From Odobenus rosmarus divergens (taxonomy: Eukaryota > Chordata > Mammalia > Carnivora > Odobenidae), in the NCBI RefSeq assembly GCF_000321225.1, contig NW_004450480.1:538816-602815 (forward strand): a stretch of DNA of 64,000 nt, written 5' to 3'. Shown piece after piece: positions 10,301 to 22,500 of this stretch. The notes under the pieces are model-generated. The model saw nothing but the letters and a program-made list of their open reading frames with translations, did not search any database and was not told the DNA's origin. Position numbers and translations under genes: made by a program. How positions within the stretch are numbered: position 1 is the stretch's first letter; each line of letters starts with the position of its first letter.

Positions 10301-13300
10301 ACCAAGTGGATATCATCTAGCTCCAAAAACAACAGAAAGGGCTTCCTTTCCCAAGATGGAGAGTAAGAGGGATTAGGATAGAAGTAAATCTGTATCTGAG
10401 TGCCTGATCAGGCAGGGCCTTCTAATCCATGGTTAGAATTTTGGTCTTCATCCTAAAAGCCTGGTTTACCAGGCATGTGACTTCTACTCAATAGGTCTAC
10501 TCTGCCTCTTAGATTAATTCTGAGTAAGTCTCTTAGCTAACAGTCCTTGTTGAAAATAGTTGTCATATCTTCTGGCTCTTCAAAGAGTATAAATTAGCGG
10601 TTAAGAGTTCAGGCACCAGAGCCACATTAAGTAAATTTTAAATCCCAGCTGCCAGTCATTAGCTGTGTAACCTTGGACTTCAACTGCGCCTGTGCCTCAG
10701 CCTCCTCATCTATAAATGAGACTAATTATAGAACCTGCCTCACAGGGCTTCTGTGAGGATTATCCGAGTTACTACAGGCAAGGTTCTTAGACTAGTGTCC
10801 AGCTCTTAGTTTTTGTTCCACAAATGTTACTTCTTATTGTGGGTTTTTGTTTTTTTTTAAATCATTGTTGGTGTGAGAAACATAGACAGCATCTTTATCC
10901 CAACAGCTCCATCCACTCAAGCTCCAGTTGCCAACTTACCTACTCCTGCTTCTCCTTCAAGACTCAGCTTTGGTACCGTCTCTTTGAGGAAACATTTTCC
11001 CTTTGTCCCTCACTTCCTTGTGTTAATTGGGCCGCACACCTGTGCCTGTGTTTTTCCTGGTAGTCCCCTCACAGGCTTTTAAGTTGTCTGTTTACCTGTC
11101 TCCACTCTGGACTATAAATTCCTTGAGGCCAGAGACTGTGGGTTTTGTTTGTGATTGCTTTTTCTTTTTCTTGTCGTGGTTATCATTACTTTTATTTGCT
11201 GTATCCCTGAGGCCTGCTATTTGGCAGATGCTCAGTTGGTGAATGCAGAGTAAATGAACAGAAGGCCTCAACGTAATCACCGGGGCAACTTTTAACCTAC
11301 CTAATGGAACAAATTATTTTGAAGCACATAGCAGCACTAGTACATAGCAACAGTGTGCTCCTAAAGTGATTCTAACTGGGTCATTGCTGACCGCACTTGC
11401 TACATATTGGTTAAGATTACTACAGCGTAAAAATTCAATTTAGAAAAGGTTATAATTCAAACTCTTCACTGATTCCTATTGCCCTTGTAGAATTTTGGTG
11501 AAATACTCTCCTGCCAGCTTTCTCAACATCAGTACTATGGACAATTGGGATCACAAAATTCTTTGTTGTAGAGGGCTGTCCTGTGTATTGTAGGATATTT
11601 AGCAACATCCCTGTTCTCTACCCTCTGAATACCAGTAGCACCCAGGCCCTCAAAAAAACTGCCTTCAGACATTGCCAAATGTCCCCTGGGGGTCAAAATC
11701 ACCCCTGGTTGAGAACCACAGCTCTGTTGCTAAGAAAATCATGATAATTTGGTGATCACTTTCACTAAATGCAAGTTAGTTTATAACAAGTTACAAAAAC
11801 AGTTCTTGGCAGTTACTTAGCAAAACAATTTGATTTTAGCTCCTGGCTTCTGACTTTTCAAACATTAAGAATGGAGCAGATTTGAAGCTTACATGGCTTT
11901 GATCATTATCCTTGATTTATTAAATTTGTTATGCTATCATTCTTTTATTAATCTGCCTGGAAGACTCTACTGATTCCACAAACTCACTTTCTATTTTTTG
12001 ACAGCATTCTGGCTGTTGTTTTCTTCGTTTTTGCTTGAAAGTTCATGTGCTCTGGAGTTCCACTACCATAAAATTAGAATTACATGACTTAATTAATATA
12101 AAGTGCATTAAGGCCCAGCAAGTGATAATATTTAAACAGTAGGTGCTGTTATTATATTAAATCCTAGGTTCCAGGTATATTTGGAATTCTCACAGCTTGT
12201 GACTTCTCTTAGAAGTATTAGATGATGGATATACTTTCGTGGTTTTATCATAATTGTAACTTGTGTTTCTTATAAACACTTGTGTTGCTTCCCTTGAAGA
12301 CTTCGGTTTCTTTTTGAGATTTAGGTTTCACTTCAGAAGAGATTGGGTGACTTAAAAGGAATAGCATGAACAAAAAGCTGGGAAGTGTGTGTTTTGCTGA
12401 AAGTGGCTTTGCATTTTTTAATTCAAGAAAGGAAAATGCCTAAGATTGAAGAAGATATGACTTACCTCTTCCATCCTTCACACAATACATCTTGGCACTA
12501 GATATTTTTTTTTTTTTTTTTTTTTTTAGTAATCTCTATTCCCAGCGTGGGGCTTAGACTCACAACCCCGAGATAAAGAGTCACATGCTCCACTGACTGA
12601 GCCAGCCAGGCGCCCCTCAATATTCTTTTTATATCACAAACAGCAATAGAAGTCTCTGCCTCTATTTTCAAAGTGAAAGCAAAGGCAACACCTAATTGCC
12701 CTTGCAGTTTAAGTGCTCAGTATGTGATACATTCTGGTTGTGGACAGGAATTTCTGTGCTTAACAGAATGCCAAAAGATTTGAGCTGGAGAAATCTAAAG
12801 TATGGGCTGTGGAACAGCAGCATCTTTCACCCTGGGAGCTTGTTGGAAATGCAGAATTTCAGGCACCCTCCCAGACCTGCTGAATCAGTCAGCTTTCTGA
12901 CAAGACTCTCAGATGATTCATAGACACATTAAAATTTAAGAAACACTGGTCTGGTCTGGTTCAAAAGAACCCCTGAGAAAATTTAAATAAATGTACCCAT
13001 ATGCCCAGGTGTTAACTTCAGAAATACTAAATATATACTTCTTGGGTGGGTCCAGGATCTTAACTCCCCAGGTGATTCTGATATACACCCCCAGGCTGAA
13101 GTTGAGAAGTACTGATCCCATCAAACTCCCAGTTTCACAAAGGTGAGGGCTGGAGTTCGTGTGGCTAAATAGGACCAAAAACTGCTAATCATTAGTAGCC
13201 TCTTTTATTGTTATGAAGTAAAATACTTTTTCTGTTAAGTCATATTCTGTTAAGCTCCTAATTAACCAAATTCAGATCCATCACCAACTCTCACACATTT

Positions 13301-16300
13301 GTATTATTTGCTTTTCTTATTCTTACAAATTCCTCCCTGCCATCAGGAGTCTTATTTCCTGGCGTGGCATCAGAAAGCACCAACCACACACAAAATTTTC
13401 AAACATATAAATGCCTCCAGGACATCTCCAGCTAAAAGGCTCATTTATTTTCAGATGTGTATGTTCAGGCCTCCCCTTTAAGGCAGCATAGTGTAGCTGC
13501 TGAATGAGCCCATATATTCTTAAAGTACTTCTTCACCATGTGGCCTGTGGGGGTGTTTCCAGAGGGTGGAAATTCCAGGTGCCACTTTATGCTTCTAGTT
13601 GCTTGAAATGGCAATGTGTTTCTGGAAGGCTGGTACTTCTGTTTGAAAAGAGCGTTACTTTAATCTTTTTAAAATGAGAGTGGTTCCATAATATGTTTGA
13701 GGCCTATGGCTGCCAGTGTCTGGTATTGAAAAATAGCCAAATGGTTTGTACCTTTTAATGCTGCAAGGATGAAGAACCCAAGTTTCTAGTTGGTAAAGGA
13801 AGAAAAGGGTAAGAGAACCCTGGGACGCTCTGGATCGGAATGTATGAAAACATTTGCAGATGGAATTAATTGCAGTTCTTTTATGCCAAAACCTAGCAGA
13901 AAAGTTTTTGAGATTAATCAGCTTCCACACCAATGCTACAATATTACTCTTCTCTTTTTTGCTTCTTTCACTACACAAAAACTATGAAGCATTTGCCAAC
14001 TTCTCAGGCACTGTGCTAGGAGATACAGTGGAGAGTAAGACACTGTGATTCCGACTTGCATCATGTTTAGAGTCTAGAGGGGCAGCAAGATGAAACTACA
14101 GACATAATTAATTTTTATACAAGGATAGCAAGTGTACAGAAATATGCACTTATTGAATGAAATATTCAACTTACCTTCTTTCCCTTGTGCATTATTATCC
14201 CAAATTTCAAAACTCAGGTGTTGAAAATGGGACAGGCATTGAGTATGTGCGGGGGAAAGCATAATTACACGTTTCCTTCCCATCCTCCCCTGCAGCTCAG
14301 ATGTCTTTTACTCAGTTGAATAAGTATTTACTGAGCACCTGCTGTGTGTCAGATACTGTGTAGGCACCGAGGATACAAGCAGGACCCTGCCTTCCCAGTC
14401 CTCCCAGAATTAATCCCTTCCTGCCCTCCCATCCCTTTTTATCTGCACTTGAGGCACGTGTAATGCAGGCATATGTCTTTCCTTCATGGCTTACGTGCTT
14501 CTTCTGAGTACAGAACTTTAAGAGATCTGTCAGTGCTCAATAAAATTTTAATCTCAAAATTCTTCATCTAATAAGAATTGCCTTTTTTTAAATCCTCGGA
14601 CACCACTTATGCAACCTTGTTCTTGACTTTTCCCCGGACGCTTTAAAAAAAATATATTCCCTGCCACCATCAGCCTGGGGATGGTAGTTTCTTTCTCCTT
14701 TTCCCATTAGGATTTATAATGATTCTGGATATGTGTACAAATGAGCATATTTTGGATTCCTGGCCCCTTTCTTAGAAGGCAAAAGCTCTCAATCTACTTA
14801 GTAGGGGCCGAGAGCTCTGCATAAGAAATCCAATTCTAAAAGATGAACTTGACCTTAATACCAAATTGTGCAGCACTGTTGGAAATGTCTTATTCTTTTC
14901 CTTTTGGACAGATGAATTCTATCCCGTATCACTCAGCTTCAGAATACATACCCATAACATCCTCCTCTGTCTTGTTGCAATGGGCTTGCTCCTTGTTTCA
15001 GAGAACACTTTCATGCCTGTGATCTCAGACAAAAGCTGCAGGCTGCCTCTCCCTTCTGCAAGGATTTACCATAAACAGGATTTCCCAGCCTGCCCTTCCA
15101 TGGAGCAATCACTAATGGAGACACCACGCAGAAGGCAGAAAGTCTGTCTGAAGTGGAAAACCAAGGCTTTCGTTCCTGCTTCTATAATCTGCTTCCATAC
15201 ACCATCAGTGTGGTTTTTTCCTGTCTCAGAGAAACAGAAGGGAATGCAGAAATTGGGTGTTGGTGGGAGGTAAACAGACAGGAGTCTCCTTGTAAGAAGG
15301 AAGATTATGTGTCACCAGGCTCATTTGCCCATCCCCAGCCTTCTCAGCGCTGTAAGAATCTGCCATGGGAAAACAATTGAATTTACTCTACCAAAAGAAT
15401 TCAGAAGGAACAGTTTGTAAACAAAAGACTATCTGTTGTGAGAGTGACCATAGGTTCCTAATTGTTGAAAGCAATGATGAGTATACTTGAGGGTCCATTA
15501 TACCATTCTCTCTAACATCGTATATGGTAGAAATTTGCCCTAATATAAAGTTTAAAAAGGAACAGTTGCAAGCTAATCAGATCCTTCAAATAACACCGTT
15601 ATTTGAAGCTCCATCACTGTGGGAAGTCTGAGATATATGGCTTCTAAACCAGGCCCAACTCACTGTTTATTAAGAATAAAATAAGCAATTAGCTTAATAA
15701 ACACAAAAGAAAACATGGAAGTTCATAAGGTATGTCTTACTGTGAATACTTTAAACATGCCTACTGCTGCCAAGACAGTAGATCATTTGAGTGTTTAGTT
15801 TCATGGTGCCAAGTGCACAGGATGCAACAAATAGGGTCAACAAGGATACAATAAATACTGTGGGTCTTCCTGATTCAATTGGTTAAGAAAAATCTCAATG
15901 TTGGTTACTACGCCCTTTCTGTGACAAAAGAGGCAGGCTCCCATCCCACCTTAACTGCTCCAAAGTCTCCTTTACCTGGTGATTATTAGGCCAAGGTGAC
16001 CCTGATCATATTGACTCAAAGCTGATTTATACATTGACATCTATACTTTATAGTCAGAAATAGTACTTGCCAGGACAGAAGCCATGCGAGGAAACCAAAA
16101 TAACCACGGAAGGCCATTGGGGTTATCTGAGGAACCAAAGAGCAAGAGGGGCCTATATAGACATGTCTGCAGGAGTATGAGTCTCCTGTGCTCCCCACTC
16201 TCCCTCCTGACCCCCAGCACGTACTAGCGGCAAGACTTACAAAGTTCCTCCTGCCAGCAAGCCAAAGGGCCCTTTCTGACCACGTCACATCTGCACAGGC

Positions 16301-16523
16301 GTACGCATGATATTTCCTACTTTTCTTTTTCCTCTGTTCCTTTCATCACAACTCTATGAAGGTACAAAGACAGGGACTATTTCTCCAGTAATGTCTAGTG
16401 TGCAGTGAGAATAATAGTGATTTGTCCAGGAGAAACCTCCTGTCACTTCATTCATACCCATGGAAAGTTGCTGAGCTTCCTTTAAATAACATGAAAATAT
16501 GCAAGATCCTTACCTACCTTTTT

Positions 16524-16575
<52 letters not shown>

Positions 16576-19500
16576 TTTTAAGATTTGAAAGAGAGAGAAT
16601 GAGAGAGAGAGAGAGAGAGAGCACATGAGCGGGGGGAGGGTCAGAGGGAGAAGCAGACTCCCTGGTGAGCAGGGAGCCTGATGCAGGACTCGATCCCGGG
16701 ACTCCAGGATCATGACCTGAGCCGAAGGCAGTCGCTTAACCAACTGAGCCACCCAGGTGCCCTTTTTTTTTTTTATTATTATTTTTTTAAAGATTTTATT
16801 TATTTATTTGAGAGAGAGAGAATGAGAGATAGCACGAGAGGGAAGAGGGTCAGAGGGAGAAGCAGACTCCCTGCTGAGCAGGGAGCCCTTTTCTTTCTTT
16901 CAACACACATATATCGAATACCTACTGTGTGCCAGGCATTCAAATAAATGTTTTTTTAAACACTGTACCGGGGTGCCGGGGAGAAAATGTTACAGTCCCC
17001 ACCCTCATAGAGCTTAATCCAATGGGAGACAAACATGCATCCAATCCTCGTTCAAGTAAATGTAACACCACCACTGTGATGAGGCCAGGAAGGCAGGGCA
17101 TACGGTACAGGAGGATTGATTAGGCTAGGTTTTGAAGGAAGTAGGAGTGAATCAGGCAGAGAATGGCTTGTGCGCAGGCCTGTGGGGGCCAGAGAACTGG
17201 CAATTTCTAGAGGGAGATCGAAGCCCCAGAGGACGGGGTGTAGAATCAGGAGGTGGCGTAGGAAAAGACCACAGGCAGGGCTGTTGCTAGCCCTCAGGCT
17301 CCCTCAGACTGATTATTGAAAGCACTCCTTACTCCTAGCAGATGCAGCCTAAGCCAAATTGGTTAGTGAGTCAAATCTGGCCTGGATTGTAGCCCCCCAC
17401 TTACCACCCCAGCCAGGCCTCCTTGTGCCAGGTACAAATTACACAACGGTATGTGGTGGCCTGGTGGCACGCATAGGTAGGGGCCAGACCCTGTGGGGCC
17501 TTGGAGCCTGTGTAACGAACTGTGTTTTTATTCTAAGAGCAAGGAGAAGCAAGGAAATGGATGGGTGGATTCATATTTGCAATGACCTCTCTGGCTGTTT
17601 AAGGACCACAGAAAAACATCACCAATTTACTCACCATCCAATGTAAGTAAATTGTTTCCCTCCTTTCTTGGTGAGTCAGGCTTCCTCAGGAACCCAACTA
17701 CAAAAATATCTTTTTTGGGTTAGAAAATTGGAACTCGGGGCAAAGCGGCTTCTACTGCTCCGGAAGTATTTCACTGCCTTTTTGGCTCTTGTGGGCCTTG
17801 CAGTTGCCCGGAGTTACCAACGGTGCACTGAACTTGATCTGAGGACCTCTGTTTTGGTAAACTTTTATTGCCAAATCTACAGTTGATGGGTTTGGAACAT
17901 ATTTACTAACCTCTCTGTTCCCTAGCTTGCTTATGTGTAGAATGAGATGTATTTTTTCAAGATCTGTCCTAGCTCTAAAATTCTGTGATCAGCCAAGTTT
18001 TTTGGTCCCCTCCCCCCCCACCCACTTGAGGAACTTGTGCTGAAACTATAGGTCTAGCTAGCTGAATCGTGTTGGCACATTCAGGACCCCGTGTCAACAC
18101 CTGCTGGTAGCCACCTTGCTTCAGAGAGAAACCAGAATGCCAAGGGATTTCCCAGAATGATTCTTTTTTGCTGACCGCAATTGGAAGAATACGGAGAATG
18201 GGTGGGTGCAGGGGAAGGGGAACTGGAGTCCTGAAGCTGCTTAACAATACACAAAGGGCTATATTATGAATTGCTGTCATGGTTACATCAGCTGGCACCC
18301 TTTCCTCTCCCCTAGACCCCTTCGAATGTGTTTCTTCACTTATCCGGGCCTCAGTTTATTCATCTGTGCAATGGGACTGAAGCTATTTATCTTTGAACAG
18401 TCTGCTACAGGATTCTGTGATAGGGTTGTAAATCTTTTCACAACCGTCAATATTTCCAGTAGAATTTTTAACCATTACGTTTATTTATTTATTTATTTAC
18501 TCAGTTACTTATGGAATAGGATGCATATGTATGTAGGTATATGTTTTTATCTCACATTAGAAAAACATTGAATGCTTTTGACTTGTTGAACTAGGTCCTA
18601 TCAGAAAATTATATTCTCTCTCTCCCTCAGTTCCCTCTCCCCTCTCTGTCCTTCCCCCTTCCCTCTATCTTCCTGCCTCCCTTCCTCCCACCCTTTCTCA
18701 TTTGGGGACTACCAGTAAATGAAACTCCACCCATCCGAGCCCAGTGGCAATTGTCCCCATGAAAGCTGGGGTAGCATATTTATGGGAGTTTTTGCCTAAA
18801 GGTTCCTGGGCTTTATTGTGACTGGCATGACTAAGAGCCCAGCTGTTCACTCATCGCAGATGAGAACTGGCTCACAAGTTCCTGCACTCACTGGAAAATG
18901 AAATTAAACTCTAGAGGGTGGTGTATGTGTTTTACTTTCCTCCAAGTGCAAGTAGGTGCCAAGGCATTGGAGTGGTACAAATTTTACTCTTTGTTAGAAT
19001 GGAATGGCACTTAAGAATAAGGAAGAAAACCATTTCTGCTCCGAGTAACTTTGTTCATTTTTTCCAGCTTGGAAACTTGGTTACTTTCTAATTATAGATT
19101 GTGGCTGGGCGTGTTGTAAGCTAAAACCAGTTCTATAGGGCTCTGTGCTCTGTTCTTTTCCCTTGAACATGAGCAACAGGAACAGGTGAAAAGCAAATTT
19201 GGAATTGCTTAAGTCAGGCCTGGATTTTTTGTTGTTCTTTGTCCTGGGCTTTATTTAGACATTCAACATAGATGAATGTCCAGAGGAAAAACTTTTAGAA
19301 GTAACGTACATGGCCACCAAGTACTTTGCTTGTCCAGAGGAAAATAGAGAAAGCTTGCCATACTTTTTGTTATATGTTTCACCTCACGAATTATTTTAAT
19401 AGGCATTCTAGAAAGAACTGAGTAGGATACTTTGCTAGTTTGCTGCTAACCAACCACCTTTTATTTGCAGTTTATGCAAAGCAGTTTCCTTAAACTTGAA

Positions 19501-22500
19501 CTCTCCACTCTAGTTTTTTGCATTAATGCTGATCTTTGCTTTTCTTTACAGCTCAAAAATATTTAGGTGAAACTAATAAACAAATGGGAATAAACTACCC
19601 ACGATGCTACTACCCAGTATAACTGCTCCAGTCTTTCAGTATAACTTCTTTCAGAATCTTTTGAGTGCTAGGAATGAGATTTATTAATCGGTGACAGTTT
19701 CTGGGCCTCTCCATTCAGTTTCCTTACCACCTGCTAAAAAAGATTTTGTTTTTGCCCTGTCCAGTTCTTCCCTTCCCCAGGCCTATAATTGTCTTTCTCA
19801 GATCTGGGCAGAAGGTACAGCATAACCCAGATAAAATTTTATTTTATTTTATTTATTTATTTTTTTCTAAAGATTTTATTTATTTATTTGAGAGAGAGAG
19901 AATGAGAGATAGCACGAGAGGGAAGAGGGTCAGAGGGAGAAGCAGACTCCCTGCCGAGCAGGGAGCCCAATGTGGGACTCGATCCCGGGACTCCAGGATC
20001 ATGACCTGAGCCGAAGGCAGTCGCTGAACCAACTGAGCCACCCAGGCGCCCCCAGATAAAATTTTAAAACAGAAAAAGTACAGAGTAACTCTGTGGACCC
20101 AGATGATAAAGAACTGGTGAAGGACAGACAGAACAGTTCAGTTGCTGGATGCTGGGAGAGTGTGGGGGACTGGGGTGCACCTGCCACTAGAGGATCTGGA
20201 GAATCGGCAGGGAACCAAGGTTTGGGTGGGAGAAGGAGCAGCTTCGCTGTGGCATCTGAATTGCAATTGCATTAATGTTGTTGGAGAGACAATGGAAGTA
20301 AAGATGGGCGGTTGTAGCCGGCCTGTGCCAAGCCTGGGTCTTAGGCTAGCGAGCAGTTGCTTTTATATTTTTATATTTGCCTTTCTTATATGTTCATTTT
20401 ATTTCTGATTACAAAATAATGTACTAATTATAAAAATTTCTACTTCTCAGCCTCATAACACATATAAATCCACCAAACAGAATGTATTATGATTACTTTT
20501 ACCCACTCGATACATTATTAATATCTTTCCATATTATTGAGTATTTAAAAATAGCTGCATATACCACCTCTATTAAATTGGTGGCCATGTACGTTACCTC
20601 TAAAAGTTTTTCATCATAAATACCACTCATGTGACGATTGTTACAACTCAGTCTTTGCATTTTTATTTGTTTCCTTCCACTCTATTCTGAGGGGGAGATT
20701 TATTGCCTGGAAGGGGATGAATATTTGCAAGAGTTTTGAGTGAAATAAGCAACTTACTACTATAGGGTTTAGCTCTAAATTATGTCCTACTACACTACTG
20801 TTACCACTGTTTAATTCCATGCATCTCAATAGAAATTTTTAACTTTTCCAAAGCAGTTTCACATTGATTATATCCCTGATTTCGCCCATTAAGGTATGCG
20901 ATACTTCTACTCTTATCTGAAACTATTTCAGTTAGCTTTTGTGTTTCAGAAGGCAGAATCAGAGCTAAAATGTAAAGGGCTTTAAAAAAAAAAAAAAAAA
21001 ATCTTAGTTATCCTGAATAGGAACCCTACTATAAGGGTGAATCCTTCATCTGTTCTATTTCAGAGAAAGTGAGCTCTTGGCATCACCTCCCATTCCCGTT
21101 TTCCCCCGCCCCTCATTTCCAAATCAGTCACGTTGATATTCAGAGCGTGATGAAAACACCCTGACCCTCATTGTCCTTCCCAAGTAAAATGCTCGTTAAG
21201 CCTGTTGTGAGGGTAAAAAGTTAGTAACTCAATTGTACTAGCTGACCACAAATGTCATATTAAGGGCTCTGTAGACACAGTGGGTTGGGGTGGTAGTGGG
21301 GCCACAACACCCAATCCTTCTTACTTATGAAATACTGGTTTTCCTCTTTCTTATCAACAGTAGTGTAACCTTTGGCTCAGGTAACAATGAAGCCGGAGAC
21401 TCTGTGCTTGGAAATCTCAGTTGATAGCTCATCTAATGACACTCTCGGCCCTTTTAAAGAATTACAGTGGAGTCTCTGTGCCAGGAGTCATAGATTCCGA
21501 TGCCTCCATGGGCCAGGCAGGTTATGTAAGAGAACAGTGCAGGGCAGCTGTTAGACAAGCAGTGATGAATGACGGCTCAGTGAGGGCCATGAAGTAGATG
21601 GTGGTGGGGACAGGGGGGCTAACTGGAGAGCATTTATTCTATCTGAAAGAGAAGATGCTCCAGCCAGTCGTTGACATGTGGAAAAGTGGGCCTACTCTTG
21701 TTAGAGTTTCTTGTTTACAGGAGACCCTAGAAATCCCAAGTTGTATGGATTTTTTCAACACGTTGGGATTCAAATAAATGTTTTTTTAAACACTGTACCA
21801 TCCAAGCACAAATGTGACGATAGACTGGGTCTGGCCTCCATATATCTGTTATGGCAGCTTCTATGAGGATTTAGATAAACCTGAAGAGCTCAGAAAATAT
21901 GTGAGCGCTGTCTCGGGTGTGCACTAGAGCCCAGGATTTAATGAAAGCAAAACAGCCCCACCGAAAGAGGCAGTTTCTTTTAAACTTTAAAAGTCTCTTA
22001 GCTCTTTGCTGCATTTGCTGTGAGAATGAAGACTGTTCTCAGCAATCGGACTGTTGATGTTCCAGCAAATGTCAACATCACTCTGCAGGGACACACAGTG
22101 ATTGTGAAAGGACATCAGTCTCATCAGTGTAGACAGTCTTCTCGGAAGGAGAAAGAAGAGGCTCAGGGTTGACAAACGTGGGGGAAGAGAAAGGGACAGG
22201 CTCCTGTTCGCACTACCTATAGTCACGTACAGAACGTGATCAAGGGCATTACACTGGGCTTCCATTACAGGCGGAGGTCCGCCTATGCTCACTTCCCCAG
22301 CCATGTCGTTATCCGGAAGAATGGTTCTCTTGTTGAAATCCAAAATTTCTTGGGTGAAAAATACATCCACAGGGTTCGGATGAGGCTTTGCTTGTTCAGT
22401 ATCTCAAGCCCAGGAGAATGAGTTAATTCTTGAAGGGAACGACATTGAACATGTATCAAATTCAGCTGCTCTGGTTCAGCAGACCACAACAGTTGAAAAC

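Noticed and set aside
14866..15273. 135-codon plus-strand frame in ARL6IP5 intron 1
   Set aside because: No recognisable family, no signal of conservation that I can see, no promoter context; within chance for a 15-kb intron.
21987..22370. 127-codon minus-strand frame
   Set aside because: Antisense shadow of the RPL9 pseudogene; no homology of its own.
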